A DNA stretch of 64,000 nt, from assembly GCF_001905845.1 (NCBI RefSeq), contig NZ_LIVZ01000004.1, positions 558,001-622,000 of the forward strand, given 5' to 3'. Made by a program: the position numbers and the translations under genes. The notes below the pieces were generated by a model, which was given only the letters and a program-made list of their open reading frames with translations, did not search any database and had not been told where the DNA came from. This stretch comes from Streptomyces sp. TSRI0107 (GTDB lineage: Bacteria > Actinomycetota > Actinomycetes > Streptomycetales > Streptomycetaceae). Shown here in pieces: positions 50,915 through 59,638 of the stretch. Each line of letters begins with the position of its first letter. Positions within the stretch are counted from its first letter, which is position 1.

Positions 50915-51831
50915 TCCCCCTCCTCGGCGGTGGGCCCTGCCGTGTCGGCGGGGCGGGGCGAAGCCCCTCCATCAAGGGCGGTGGCGGGCGACGGGTGGGA
51001 CGGGTCGGATGCCGATGTGTCCTGCGGCGCGTCGTGCGAGCTGAGGTGTTCCGTGGGCGACGGCTCGTGGACCCTGTCCTGCGGCTCGTCGTGCGGCCCG
51101 CCCTCCCGCGGGTGGACCACGCGCGCGGGTGCGGTCTCCCCCTTCGCCAGGCGAAGACCCACCAGGGACGCCGGTCCCGCGCTGCCGCTCGCCTCGACCG
51201 CGCCCTCGCGCGGGTCGGGGAAGCCCGCCAGGATCCGGGCGGTCTCCTTGAAGGTGCACAGCGGCGCCCCGCGGGTGGGCGAGACCGGGGTTCCCGCGCG
51301 GAGGTCGTCGACCAGGCGCCGGGCGCTCTCCGGGGTCTGGTTGTCGAAGAACTCCCAGTTGACCATCACGACCGGCGCGTAGTCGCAGGCCGCGTTGCAT
51401 TCGATGTGCTCCAGGGTGACCTTGCCGTCGTCGGTGGTCTCGCCGTTGCCGACGCCCAGGTGCTCCTGGAGCGACTCGAAGATCGCGTCGCCGCCCATCA
51501 CCGCGCACAGGGTGTTGGTGCAGACGCCCACCTGGTAGTCGCCGGAGGGCTTGCGCCGGTACATGGTGTAGAAGGTGGCGACCGCGGTGACCTCGGCCGT
51601 GGTCAGGCCGAGCGTGTCCGCGCAGAACCGCATGCCGGTGCGCGTGACGTGGCCCTCCTCCGACTGCACCAGGTGCAGCAGCGGCAGCAGGGCGGACCGG
51701 GAGTCGGGGTAGCGGGCGACGATCTCGCGCGCGTCCCGCTCGAGCCGTTCTCGAACGTCGTCCGGGTAGTCGGGCGCGGGCAGCTCCGGCATGCCCAGGC
51801 TGACGCCGCGCTCCGAAGAAGAGGTGGTCAC
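50911..51831 (-). CDS. nuoE: NADH-quinone oxidoreductase subunit E
   Basis: [2Fe-2S] thioredoxin-like subunit; ligands in [12 protein letters not shown] and [11 protein letters not shown]. Residues 1 to about 215 are the normal protein. The remaining 90 residues are Pro/His/Ser/Asp-rich ([20 protein letters not shown]) and look disordered. Total 306 residues against about 170-240 in most bacteria. GTG start overlaps the nuoD stop. Confidence 0.95.
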   Translation of the reverse strand: MTTSSSERGVSLGMPELPAPDYPDDVRERLERDAREIVARYPDSRSALLPLLHLVQSEEGHVTRTGMRFCADTLGLTTAEVTAVATFYTMYRRKPSGDYQVGVCTNTLCAVMGGDAIFESLQEHLGVGNGETTDDGKVTLEHIECNAACDYAPVVMVNWEFFDNQTPESARRLVDDLRAGTPVSPTRGAPLCTFKETARILAGFPDPREGAVEASGSAGPASLVGLRLAKGETAPARVVHPREGGPHDEPQDRVHEPSPTEHLSSHDAPQDTSASDPSHPSPATALDGGASPRPADTAGPTAEEGE

Positions 51832-53159
51832 CGGTCGACGCCTCCCATCACGGGGTCGATGGACGCCACGGCCACGATGACGTCGGCGACCTGGCCGCCC
51901 TCGCACATCGCCGCCATGGCCTGCAGGTTGGTGAAGGACGGGTCGCGGAAGTGGACCCGGTAGGGGCGGGTGCCTCCGTCGGAGACGGCGTGCACCCCGA
52001 GTTCGCCCTTGGGCGACTCGACGGCCGCGTACGCCTGTCCCGGCGGGACACGGAAGCCCTCGGTGACCAGCTTGAAGTGGTGGATCAGGGCCTCCATGGA
52101 GGTGCCCATGATCTTCTTGATGTGGTCGAGGGAGTTGCCCAGGCCGTCCGGTCCCAGGGCGAGCTGGGCGGGCCAGGCGATCTTCTTGTCGCCGACCATG
52201 ACCGGGCCGGGCTGGAGCCGGTCCAGGCACTGCTCGATGATCCGCAGCGACTGGCGCATCTCCTCCAGGCGGATCAGGAAGCGGCCGTAGGCGTCGCAGC
52301 TGTCGGCGGTCGGGACGTCGAAGTCGTACGTCTCGTAGCCGCAGTACGGCTGGGTCTTGCGCAGGTCGTGCGGCAGGCCGGTGGAGCGCAGGATCGGGCC
52401 GGTGGCGCCGAGGGCCATGCAGCCGGCCAGGTCGAGGTAGCCGATGTCCTGCATGCGGGCCTTGAAGATGGGGTTCCCGGTGGCGAGCTTGTCGTACTCC
52501 GGGAGGTTCTTCTTCATCTTCTTCACGAACTCGCGGATCTGGTCCACCGCGCCGGGCGGCAGGTCCTGGGCGAGTCCGCCGGGGCGGATGTACGCGTGGT
52601 TCATCCGCAGGCCCGTGATGAGCTCGTAGATGTCGAGAATCATTTCACGATCACGGAATCCGTAGATCATGATCGTGGTGGCGCCCAGCTCCATGCCGCC
52701 GGTGGCGATGCACACCAGGTGGGAGGACATCCGGTTCAGCTCCATCAGGAGCACCCGGATGATCTCGGCGCGTTCGGTGATCTCGTCCTCGATGCCGAGC
52801 AGTTTCTCGACGGCGAGACAGTAGGCGGTCTCGTTGAAGAAGGACGTCAGGTAGTCCATGCGCGTCACGAACGTGGTGCCCTGCGTCCAGGTCCGGAACT
52901 CGAGGTTCTTCTCGATGCCGGTGTGCAGGTAGCCGATGCCGCAGCGGGCCTCGGTGACCGTCTCGCCCTCGATCTCCAGGATCAGGCGGAGCACCCCGTG
53001 GGTGGAGGGGTGCTGCGGGCCCATGTTGACGACGATGCGCTCGTCGTCGGCCTTCGCCGCGGTCTGGACGACCTCGTCCCAGTCGCCACCGGTGACCGTG
53101 TAGACGGTGCCCTCGGTGGTCTCGCGGGCGGACGCGGAGGACGGGGTGTGCGTGCTCAT
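51828..53159 (-). CDS. nuoD: NADH-quinone oxidoreductase subunit D
   Basis: 443 residues, the 49-kDa quinone-site subunit. [20 protein letters not shown] contains the quinone-contacting His; [39 protein letters not shown] and [15 protein letters not shown] are hallmarks. It is the only NuoD in the window, so the second complex I would have to borrow it or use a copy elsewhere. ATG overlaps the nuoC stop. Confidence 0.97.
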   Translation of the reverse strand: MSTHTPSSASARETTEGTVYTVTGGDWDEVVQTAAKADDERIVVNMGPQHPSTHGVLRLILEIEGETVTEARCGIGYLHTGIEKNLEFRTWTQGTTFVTRMDYLTSFFNETAYCLAVEKLLGIEDEITERAEIIRVLLMELNRMSSHLVCIATGGMELGATTIMIYGFRDREMILDIYELITGLRMNHAYIRPGGLAQDLPPGAVDQIREFVKKMKKNLPEYDKLATGNPIFKARMQDIGYLDLAGCMALGATGPILRSTGLPHDLRKTQPYCGYETYDFDVPTADSCDAYGRFLIRLEEMRQSLRIIEQCLDRLQPGPVMVGDKKIAWPAQLALGPDGLGNSLDHIKKIMGTSMEALIHHFKLVTEGFRVPPGQAYAAVESPKGELGVHAVSDGGTRPYRVHFRDPSFTNLQAMAAMCEGGQVADVIVAVASIDPVMGGVDR

Positions 53160-53917
53160 GAGTACGACCTCCGCTGGTCCGGAGCCGGGATCTGGGCGCC
53201 CTTGTACTCGACGGGGATGCCGCCGAGGGGGTAGTCCTTGCGCTGTGGATGGCCCTGCCAGTCGTCCGGCATCATGATCCGCGTCAGCGCCGGGTGACCG
53301 TCGAAGACGATCCCGAAGAAGTCGTACGTCTCGCGCTCGTGCCAGTCGTTGGTCGGGTACACGGGGACCAGGGACGGGATGCGCGGGTCGGCGTCCGGGG
53401 CGCTGACCTCCAGGCGGATCAGCCGGTTGTGGGTGATCGAGCGCAGGTGGTAGACGGCGTGCAGCTCGCGGCCCTTGTCGTTGGGGTAGTGGACGCCGCT
53501 GACCCCGGTGCACAGCTCGAAGCGCAGGGCCGGGTCGTCGCGCAGGGTGCGGGCGACGCGGACCAGGTGCTCGCGTTCGATGTGGAAGGTGAGTTCGTCG
53601 CGGTCGACGACCGTCTTCTCGATGGCGTTCTCCGGGAGCAGCCCCTGCTCCTCCAGGGCGCCCTCCAGTTCGTCGGCGACCTCGTCGAACCAGCCTCCGT
53701 AGGGGCGGCTCGCCGGTCCCGGGAGCCGGACCGAGCGGACCAGGCCGCCGTAGCCGGAGGTGTCGCCGCCGTTGTTCGCGCCGAACATGCCGCGCTGGAC
53801 GCGGATCTCCTCGCCGCCCTGGCCTCGCTGGCCGGGGAGGTTGGAGGCGGACAGGTCCTTCTCCGGGTTCACCCCGTTCGACCCGTTCGCGCTGTTGGTG
53901 CCGTTCGCGTCGCTCAC
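53156..53917 (-). CDS. nuoC: NADH-quinone oxidoreductase subunit C
   Basis: 253 residues. The family core is [20 protein letters not shown] and [16 protein letters not shown]. The first 60 residues are an Asn/Gly/Ser-rich lead ([18 protein letters not shown]). The GTG at 53915-53917 overlaps the nuoB stop. It differs strongly from the second NuoC-like protein, which extends at the other end. Confidence 0.95.
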   Translation of the reverse strand: MSDANGTNSANGSNGVNPEKDLSASNLPGQRGQGGEEIRVQRGMFGANNGGDTSGYGGLVRSVRLPGPASRPYGGWFDEVADELEGALEEQGLLPENAIEKTVVDRDELTFHIEREHLVRVARTLRDDPALRFELCTGVSGVHYPNDKGRELHAVYHLRSITHNRLIRLEVSAPDADPRIPSLVPVYPTNDWHERETYDFFGIVFDGHPALTRIMMPDDWQGHPQRKDYPLGGIPVEYKGAQIPAPDQRRSYS

Positions 53918-54468
53918 CGCAGCAGCCCCTTCATCTCGATCGTCGGCAGGGCCTTGAGCGCCGCTTCCTCCGCCTCGCGGGCCGCTTCCTCCGCGTTCAC
54001 CCCGAGCTTGGAGCTCTGGATCTTCTGGTGGAGCTTGAGGATGGCGTCCATCAGCATCTCGGGCCGCGGCGGGCAGCCGGGCAGGTAGATGTCGACGGGG
54101 ACGATGTGGTCGACGCCCTGGACGATGGCGTAGTTGTTGAACATGCCGCCCGAGGAGGCGCACACGCCCATGGAGATCACCCACTTGGGGTTCGGCATCT
54201 GGTCGTAGACCTGCCGGAGCACCGGCGCCATCTTCTGGCTGACCCGCCCGGCGACGATCATCAGATCGGCCTGGCGCGGGGAGCCGCGGAAGACCTCCAT
54301 GCCGAAGCGGGCCAGGTCGTAGCGCCCGGCGCCGGTGGTCATCATCTCGATGGCACAGCAGGCGAGGCCGAAGGTGGCGGGGAAGACCGACGCCTTGCGC
54401 ACCCAGCCGGCGGCCTGCTCGACGGTGGTCAGCAGGAAGCCGCTCGGCAGCTTTTCTTCGAGTCCCAT
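53914..54468 (-). CDS. nuoB: NADH-quinone oxidoreductase subunit B
   Basis: 184 residues. Cluster N2 ligands: [10 protein letters not shown] at about 34-43, [10 protein letters not shown] at about 100-109 and [10 protein letters not shown] at about 130-139. ATG 54466-54468 lies 13 bases after the nuoA stop. The C-terminal Glu/Ala helix is short. Confidence 0.96.
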   Translation of the reverse strand: MGLEEKLPSGFLLTTVEQAAGWVRKASVFPATFGLACCAIEMMTTGAGRYDLARFGMEVFRGSPRQADLMIVAGRVSQKMAPVLRQVYDQMPNPKWVISMGVCASSGGMFNNYAIVQGVDHIVPVDIYLPGCPPRPEMLMDAILKLHQKIQSSKLGVNAEEAAREAEEAALKALPTIEMKGLLR

Positions 54469-54481
54469 GACTAAAGGTCCC

Positions 54482-54841
54482 TCAGTCCCATTCGAGGCCG
54501 CCGCGCCGCCAGACGTAGGCGTAGGCGACGAAGACGGTGAGCACGAAGAGCAGCATCTCCACGAGCCCGAACACACCCAGGGCGTCGAAGGTGACGGCCC
54601 AGGGGTAGAGGAAGACGATCTCGATGTCGAAGACGATGAAGAGCATCGCCGTCAGGTAGTACTTGATGGGGAAGCGCCCGCCGCCGGCCGGCGTGGGGGT
54701 CGGCTCGATGCCGCACTCGTAGGCCTCGAGCTTCGCGCGGTTGTACCGCTTCGGACCGATCAGCGTGGCCATGACCACGGAGAAGATCGCAAAGCCTGCC
54801 CCGAGGGCTCCCAGTACGAGGATGGGCGCATACGCGTTCAC
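54482..54841 (-). CDS. nuoA: NADH-quinone oxidoreductase subunit A
   Basis: First gene of the 14-gene operon; 119 residues, three helices. [19 protein letters not shown] and [20 protein letters not shown] are typical. GTG start with GAGGAGCG just ahead. The upstream DNA holds a Rex-type operator and a possible Crp site. Confidence 0.96.
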   Translation of the reverse strand: MNAYAPILVLGALGAGFAIFSVVMATLIGPKRYNRAKLEAYECGIEPTPTPAGGGRFPIKYYLTAMLFIVFDIEIVFLYPWAVTFDALGVFGLVEMLLFVLTVFVAYAYVWRRGGLEWD

Positions 54842-54948
54842 CGCTCCTCGCTCCTCTCAGTCGGCACTGACTGCTGGCGGTTGCATCGGGCTCACATCCG
54901 CCCCACCAGTCCCACGAACCCCGTTGGTCCCGGCGAAGATCGAGAACA

Positions 54949-54964
54949 TGTGAAGCAGGTCACA
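54949..54964. promoter_or_regulatory. Rex operator in the nuo promoter region
   Basis: TGTGAAGCAGGTCACA fits the actinobacterial Rex site (TGTGA-N6-TCACA) exactly in its outer arms. Rex senses the NADH/NAD ratio and is an established repressor of respiratory operons, including nuo and cyd genes, in Streptomyces. The site is just downstream of the predicted transcription start, where a bound repressor would block transcription. Confidence 0.78.
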
Positions 54965-54980
54965 AGCCCAACTGCCTCGC

Positions 54981-55013
54981 ATCTTATGCCCGGCACTCTG
55001 TGATCTGCGACAC
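54981..55013 (-). promoter_or_regulatory. Predicted nuoA promoter with Crp-like site
   Basis: On the minus strand TAAGAT (54981-54986) is a good -10 box; the -35 region is weak. GTGATCTGCGACAC at 55000-55013 matches the Streptomyces Crp pattern GTG-N6-GNCAC and overlaps the -35 position. The start of transcription would be near 54974, giving a leader of about 130 bases. Confidence 0.45.
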
Positions 55014-55528
55014 GGGGTATTCCACAAGCTTTGTGATCTCCACCACCTGACGAAGGATCATGAAGTCATATGAGCAGTGATCTTCGCACTAGAAGCACCA
55101 GAGTGATCACTACTGGTGACATTTCCGCTCGTCGGCCCAGCTCGCGGGGGGCGTCTCAATATCAAGATGGTTCCCGCGCATGCAAATTGGCGTTGGACTT
55201 GATCTCTTGATAGAGGGCGCTATTCACACCTCGGAGGGAGGTGCGGGGCCGGGTGTGGACGCGTGCACGCGTTCACGAGCTCGCCGGCCGCCGGTCCGCG
55301 CGCCGGACGCGCCCGTCGCGGCGACCGTTCCGTGACCTCCGCCACATTCATGAGAGGCCGATGAGAACCGGGCTTGGCCAACCACCCCAACCAGTGGTAG
55401 GTCGCGGGCAATTCGGGCGTAACGACGAAAGGCCATGATCACAGGCTTGTGGGGCAGGGTCCGCAATGTCCGTTAAGGCGTCAATAAGGAGTCCGCGCCC
55501 CGCGTTTCAGAGGCTCGATTGAACAACT

Positions 55529-56410
55529 GTGGCGCAGGACACGTTTCTTGAAGGTATGAAGGAGCCCCTGATACCGGTTGTTCTCATGTCCCACACCGCT
55601 CACATACGCAGCCACCGGAAGCCCCGCCGCAGCGCGTCGACGATCGCGATGCGGGCCGGAGTTGCCGGTGGCATCCTCAGCACCGTGGCAGTGGCCGGTG
55701 CGTCGGGGGCCGCCAACGCCGCCGAACCGGTGACGCAGACCATCGAACTGCCCACCCTGACGGCCGACCTGGCCGCCCAGGTCGCCCAGTCGGCGGACGC
55801 CACCGAGCTGGCCGCCGCGAACTACGAGCTGCAGGCCGAGCGTGACGCGGCCGCCGCCAAGGCGGCCAAGGAGGCCAAGGCCGACCTCGCCGACGCGAAG
55901 AAGAAGGCCGAGGCCAAGAAGAAGGCCGAGGAGGCCGCCCGCAAGGCCGCCGCCGAGCGTGCCTCGCGGAACGCCGAGCGGGCCACCCTGTCCGCGTCCG
56001 CGTCGACGTCCACGTCGGCGTCCGCCGCCGACACGTCCGTCTCCGCGCCCGCCAGTGGCAGCGTCGCGACGGTCATCTCCTTCCTCAAGGCCCAGGTGGG
56101 CGACGCCTACGTCATGGGCGCCACCGGACCCAACGCCTGGGACTGCTCCAGCCTCGTCCAGGCCGCCTTCCGTGAGGTCGGCGTGGACCTGCCGCGCGTG
56201 TCGCAGGACCAGTCGATGATGGGCACCGAGGTCTCCCTGTCCAACCTCGCGGTCGGCGACATCCTGTACTGGGGTGGCAAGGGCTCCGCGTACCACGTGG
56301 GCGTGTACATCGGGAACGGCCAGTACCTGGACGCCGCGAACCCCTCCAAGGGCGTCGTCATCCAGGACCTCTCCGGCTACCCGGCCTCGGGCGCGGTCCG
56401 CGTCCTCTGA
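55529..56410 (+). CDS. Secreted NlpC/P60 peptidoglycan endopeptidase
   Basis: 293 residues from the first GTG. The N-terminus has a basic region and hydrophobic segment (RSHRKPRRSASTIAMRAG, then GGILSTVAVAGASGAANAA) forming a signal peptide. Residues about 105-150 are an Ala/Lys/Glu coiled coil, followed by a Ser/Ala linker, then the NlpC/P60 domain with catalytic Cys in NAWDCSSLVQAAFREVG, His in SAYHVGVYIGNG. It cleaves stem peptides outside the cell. The start is uncertain: GTG 55529, ATG 55556 and ATG 55586 are in frame and none has a convincing ribosome-binding site; the 55586 ATG best suits a signal peptide. Confidence 0.88.
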   Translation: MAQDTFLEGMKEPLIPVVLMSHTAHIRSHRKPRRSASTIAMRAGVAGGILSTVAVAGASGAANAAEPVTQTIELPTLTADLAAQVAQSADATELAAANYELQAERDAAAAKAAKEAKADLADAKKKAEAKKKAEEAARKAAAERASRNAERATLSASASTSTSASAADTSVSAPASGSVATVISFLKAQVGDAYVMGATGPNAWDCSSLVQAAFREVGVDLPRVSQDQSMMGTEVSLSNLAVGDILYWGGKGSAYHVGVYIGNGQYLDAANPSKGVVIQDLSGYPASGAVRVL

Positions 56411-56428
56411 GCCGTCGTACGACATGGG

Positions 56429-56461
56429 AAGGGCCGCAGCCGCTCGGGGGCTGCGGCCCTT
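56429..56461 (+). terminator. Terminator after the NlpC/P60 gene
   Basis: Thirteen-pair stem AAGGGCCGCAGCC with GGCTGCGGCCCTT, loop GCTCGGG, followed by CGCCCTTCG. Confidence 0.9.
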
Positions 56462-56500
56462 CGCCCTTCGTCCTTCGCCCGTTCCCCGGCCGTATTTCCG

Positions 56501-56529
56501 TTGCCGTCCCGCGAGGCCGCCGCTAGCGT
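56501..56529 (+). promoter_or_regulatory. Promoter of the leader peptide and MFS exporter
   Basis: TTGCCG (56501-56506) and TAGCGT (56524-56529) are exactly 17 bp apart. Seven bases after the -10 box comes GTG at 56537, so the transcript would begin at a start codon. Confidence 0.65.
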
Positions 56530-56536
56530 GCCTCGC

Positions 56537-56599
56537 GTGACGAACCCCGAGTCCGACAGAGCGGAGCCGCCGGTCGCCCGGCGGCGGGCCGCAGGCTGA
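56537..56599 (+). CDS. Putative leaderless 20-residue leader peptide
   Basis: GTG at 56537, predicted to be the first base of the mRNA, to TGA at 56597-56599. The peptide is MTNPESDRAEPPVARRRAAG. It has no known relative to me, ends with three consecutive arginines, and lies 130 bp before an exporter whose homologues give chloramphenicol resistance. Attenuators with short peptides regulate several such exporter genes in actinobacteria. The whole idea rests on the promoter spacing and hairpins; it could be a chance frame. Confidence 0.45.
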   Translation: MTNPESDRAEPPVARRRAAG

Positions 56600-56728
56600 C
56601 AGTCGTACGGCTCCCCGAGCCGCCCCCGCCTCCGGCGACCGGACACGCGCTCCGCGTGCCTGGCCGGTTCTTCCTTCCCTCCAGCGCGCGGATGCTCCTG
56701 CCCGCACACTCACGCCGGAGTGGACTCC

Positions 56729-57871
56729 TTGCCTGTCTTCATCCATGTCCTGGGCCTCGCCGTCTTCGCCCAGGGAACCTCCGAGTTCATGCTGTCCGGG
56801 CTCGTCCCGGGCATCGCCCGTGATCTGTCCGTACCGGTGCCCGCCGCCGCGAGCCTGACGTCGGCGTACGCGATCGGCATGGTCGTCGGCGCCCCCGTGA
56901 TGGCCGCCTGGAGCGCGCACTGGCCGCGCCGCCGGGCGCTGGCCGGGTTTCTCGCGGCGTTCGTCGCCGTCCACGCCGTCGGCGCGGTCACGGACGACTT
57001 CGCGGTGCTGTTCGGCACCCGGATCGTCGCCGCGGTCGTCAACGCCGGTTTCCTCGCCGTCGCGATGTCCGTCGCGACGTCCCTGGTCGCTCCGGAGCGG
57101 CAGGGGCGGGCGACCGCCGTCCTGCTGTCGGGGGTGACGCTGGCGTGTGTCGCCGGGGTGCCCGCGGGCGCGCTGCTCGGCGAGCGGGCCGGCTGGCGCG
57201 CCGCCTTCTGGGCGGTGGCCGCGCTGTGCCTGCCCGCGCTGGCGCTGGTGTTCCGCTCGGCGCCCGCCGACGCCGCCCGGCGCGCCGAGGTCCCGGTCCG
57301 CCGGGAGGCGCGGGTGCTGACGGCGCGCGCCGTGCGGTCGGCGCTGCTGCTCGCCGCCGTCGTCAACGGGGCGACGTTCGCGACCTTCGCCTACCTGGCC
57401 GTCATCGCCACCGACGTCACGGGGCTGCCCGGGGCGGCGGTGCCCGGGCTGCTCGCGGCGTTCGGGGCGGGCGCGTCCGCCGGCGTGACCGTGGCGGGCC
57501 GCAAGGGCGACGGCCGCCTGTTCCCCGCGCTCGCGGCGCTGCCCGCGGGGTGGGCGGTGCTGGCCGTGGCCGGCGCGCACGCGCTGCCGCTGTTCGTCGC
57601 GGCCACCGTCCTCGGCGCTCTGTCGTTCGGCGTCGGCTCGGCACTGGTGAACCGGGCCCTGAAGGCCGCCGCCGACGCGCCCGCGCTGGGCGGGGCGTTC
57701 GCCACCGCCGCGCTGAACGTGGGCGCGTTCACCGGCCCCCTCCTGGCCGGAGCCGCCACCTCCGCCACGGGCGACCAGCGGGCTGCCGCCTGGATCAGCG
57801 CGGCGCTGGCCGCGACGGGCGTCGTCATCGCGGCCGGCACAGCCCGCGGGCGGCGGAACCCCGTGGCGTGA
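56729..57871 (+). CDS. MFS exporter of the chloramphenicol-resistance (Cml/Cmx) type
   Basis: About 380 residues with twelve predicted helices. PVFIHVLGLAVFAQGTSEFM and LVPGIARDLSVPVPAAASLT at the start, then INGATF-like VNGATFATFAYLAVIATDVT and GGAFATAALNVGAFTGPLLA near the end closely follow the Streptomyces chloramphenicol efflux proteins. TTG 56729 is preferred because GGAG stands eight bases ahead and homologues begin with the same residues; GTG 56720 in the same frame adds three codons. The last 53 codons are duplicated downstream. Substrate assignment is from family resemblance only. Confidence 0.85.
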   Translation: MPVFIHVLGLAVFAQGTSEFMLSGLVPGIARDLSVPVPAAASLTSAYAIGMVVGAPVMAAWSAHWPRRRALAGFLAAFVAVHAVGAVTDDFAVLFGTRIVAAVVNAGFLAVAMSVATSLVAPERQGRATAVLLSGVTLACVAGVPAGALLGERAGWRAAFWAVAALCLPALALVFRSAPADAARRAEVPVRREARVLTARAVRSALLLAAVVNGATFATFAYLAVIATDVTGLPGAAVPGLLAAFGAGASAGVTVAGRKGDGRLFPALAALPAGWAVLAVAGAHALPLFVAATVLGALSFGVGSALVNRALKAAADAPALGGAFATAALNVGAFTGPLLAGAATSATGDQRAAAWISAALAATGVVIAAGTARGRRNPVA

Positions 57872-57903
57872 TCAGGGCTTCGGCACGACCTTGGCCAAGC
57901 CCC

Positions 57904-58069
57904 CTGAACGCGGGCGCGTTCGCGGGCCCCCTCCTGGCCGGAGCCGCCACTCCGCCACGGGCGACCAGCGCGCCCCCGCCTGGGTCAGCGCGGCGCTGGC
58001 CGCGACGGGCGTCGTCATCGCGGCCGGCACAGCCCGCGGGCGGCGGAACCCCGTGGCGTGATCAGGGCT
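57904..58069 (+). pseudogene. MFS exporter 3' fragment, second copy
   Basis: Reproduces the last 53 codons of the MFS gene. Relative to copy 1 one C is missing in GCCACTCCGCCACG, so the frame shifts and the end GTGGCGTGA is out of frame. It has no start and is a decaying duplicate. Confidence 0.85.
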
Positions 58070-58093
58070 TCGGCACGACCTTGGCCAAGCCCC

Positions 58094-58251
58094 CTGAACG
58101 CGGGCGCGTTCACCGGCCCCTGCTTGCCGGAGCCGCCACCCCCGGCGCCAAAAACCAGCGCGCCGCCCCCTGGGTCAGCGCCGCGCTGGCCGCCACCGGC
58201 GTCGTCATCGCAACCGGCACGGCCCGCACGCGGCGCAGCCCCGTAACGCGA
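58094..58251 (+). pseudogene. MFS exporter 3' fragment, third copy
   Basis: More diverged than copy 2: CCCTGCTTGCCGG replaces CCCTCCTGGCCGG and CCCCCGGCGCCAAAAACC replaces the region for TSATGDQ. It ends next to the reductase stop codon at 58252-58254. Not expected to be translated. Confidence 0.8.
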
Positions 58252-59541
58252 TCAGGCCTTCGGTGCCACCTTGGTCAGGCCGTTGATGATGCGGTCCATC
58301 GCGTCGCCGCCCGTCGGGTCGGTGAGGTTGGCGAGGAGCTTCAGGGTGAACTTCATCAGCATCGGGTGGGTCAGGCCGCGCTGGGCCGCGATCTTCATGA
58401 CCTTCGGGTTGCCGATGAGCTTCACGAAGGCGCGGCCGAGGGTGTAGTAGCCGCCGTAGGTGTCCTTGAGCACGCGCGGGTAGCGCTGGAGGGCGACTTC
58501 CCGCTGGGCCGGGGTGGCCCGCGCGTGCGCCTGGACGATGACGTCGGCGGCGATCTGGCCGGACTCCATGGCGTAGGCGATGCCCTCGCCGTTGAACGGG
58601 TTCACCAGGCCGCCGGCATCGCCGACCAGCAGCAGGCCGCGGGTGTAGTGCGGCTGGCGGTTGAAGGCCATGGGGAGCGCGGCGCCGCGGATCGGGCCGG
58701 TCATGTTCTCGGGGGTGTAGCCCCAGTCCTCGGGCATGGACGCGCACCACGCCTTCAGGACCTCCCGCCAGTCCAGCTCCTTGAAGGAGTCGGAGGTGTT
58801 CAGGACGCCGAGGCCGACGTTGGAGGTGCCGTCGCCCATGCCGAAGATCCAGCCGTAGCCGGGCAGGAGGCGGTCCTCGCCGGGGCCGCGGCGGTCCCAC
58901 AGCTCCAGCCAGGACTCCAGGTAGTCGTCGTCGTGGCGCGGGGAGGTGAAGTACGTGCGCACGGCGACGCCCATCGGGCGGTCCTCGCGGCGGTGCAGGC
59001 CCATCGCCAGCGACAGGCGGGTGGAGTTGCCGTCGGCGGCGACCACGAGCGGGGCGTGGAAGGAGACTTCGCGCTTGTCCTCGCCGAGCTTGGCGGTCAC
59101 GCCGGTGATGCGGCCGGTGCGGTCGTCGACGATCGGGCCGCTGACGTTGCAGCGCTCGTACAGCCGGGCGCCCGCCTTCTGCGCCTGCCGGGCCAGTTGC
59201 TCGTCGAAGTCGTCGCGCTTGCGGACCAGGCCGTAGTCGGGGAAGGAGGCGAGATCCGGCCAGTCCAGCTGGAGCCGGACGCCGCCGCCGATGATGCGCA
59301 GGCCCTTGTTGCGCAGCCAGCCGGCCTCCTCGGAGATGTCGATGCCCATCGCCACGAGCTGCTTGACCGCCCGCGGGGTGAGCCCGTCACCGCACACCTT
59401 CTCGCGCGGGAACTCGGTCTTCTCCAGCAGCAGGACGTCGAGCCCGGCCTTGGCGAGGTGGTACGCCGTGGTGGAGCCCGCTGGCCCCGCGCCCACGACG
59501 ATCACGTCGGCGGTGTTGTCGGAGAGGAGGGGCTCGGTCAC
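58252..59541 (-). CDS. Geranylgeranyl reductase-family FAD enzyme (probable menaquinone tail reductase)
   Basis: 429 residues. FAD binding: VIVVGAGPAGSTTAYHLAKA at about 14-33; the second site is LLLVGDAGGLVNPFNGEGIA; KVCGDGLTPRAVKQL is the family motif after the first strand. In mycobacteria a close family member (MenJ) saturates one double bond of the menaquinone tail; here the neighbours menG, polyprenyl synthase and nuo support the same role. A role in reducing other isoprenoid lipids is the alternative. GTG start with GGGGAGAT ahead. Its 3' end is part of a tandem triplication. Confidence 0.88.
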   Translation of the reverse strand: MTEPLLSDNTADVIVVGAGPAGSTTAYHLAKAGLDVLLLEKTEFPREKVCGDGLTPRAVKQLVAMGIDISEEAGWLRNKGLRIIGGGVRLQLDWPDLASFPDYGLVRKRDDFDEQLARQAQKAGARLYERCNVSGPIVDDRTGRITGVTAKLGEDKREVSFHAPLVVAADGNSTRLSLAMGLHRREDRPMGVAVRTYFTSPRHDDDYLESWLELWDRRGPGEDRLLPGYGWIFGMGDGTSNVGLGVLNTSDSFKELDWREVLKAWCASMPEDWGYTPENMTGPIRGAALPMAFNRQPHYTRGLLLVGDAGGLVNPFNGEGIAYAMESGQIAADVIVQAHARATPAQREVALQRYPRVLKDTYGGYYTLGRAFVKLIGNPKVMKIAAQRGLTHPMLMKFTLKLLANLTDPTGGDAMDRIINGLTKVAPKA

Positions 59542-59638
59542 GGCGGGATCTCCCCAAGTTCGAAATCTGCGTGCCGACCGGCACTGGACATGGGCAGTCT
59601 ATTCAGCACAATTGATCAACCGGCTGAAGGGCTGCCCC

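Larger units (their letters stand above)
54842..55528. other. Divergent intergenic region between nuoA and the NlpC/P60 gene
   Basis: 687 bp, one of the largest gene-free stretches here and A/T-richer than average between 55020 and 55230. Besides the nuo promoter elements it has CACAAGCTTTGTG (55023-55035, a dyad), TATCAAG/CTTGATA facing each other at 55160-55166 and 55206-55212, and ACGCGTGCACGCGT (55259-55272, perfect palindrome). GGAG words near 55490 are not close to a start codon. I found no credible gene; a small RNA cannot be excluded. Confidence 0.5.
56411..56719. other. Leader region of the MFS exporter gene
   Basis: 309 bp. It begins with the NlpC terminator, then a promoter, a 20-codon reading frame, two hairpins (56608-56622, CGGCTC/GAGCCG; 56639-56663, containing CACGCG/CGCGTG and followed by a pyrimidine run TTCTTCCTTCC), and CACTC/GAGTG (56707-56711 with 56718-56722), which would pair over part of the GGAG ribosome-binding site. 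Confidence 0.6.
57713..58283. repeat. Three tandem ~190-bp copies spanning the MFS/reductase gene junction
   Basis: Units begin with CTGAACG at 57713, 57904 and 58094, so the period is 190-191 bp. Each holds the end of the MFS gene (from codons for LNVGAF to the stop) and the first bases of the convergent reductase gene's 3' end (GATCAG...CTTCGG...ACCTTGG). Copies 1 and 2 keep a ghost of the reductase C-terminus (reading AKVVPKP where the true gene ends TKVAPKA). The join between units is at AAGCCCC/CTGAACG. Copy 1 is the true MFS end; copy 3 runs into the true reductase end. Confidence 0.92.

Noticed and set aside
54999..55014. Second Rex operator at TGTGATCTGCGACACG
   Set aside because: The right arm lacks TCACA; it fits the Crp pattern better.
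55020..55528. ydaO riboswitch before the NlpC/P60 gene
   Set aside because: I looked because related cell-wall hydrolases have it, but none of the conserved words seen at 31811-31993 occur here.
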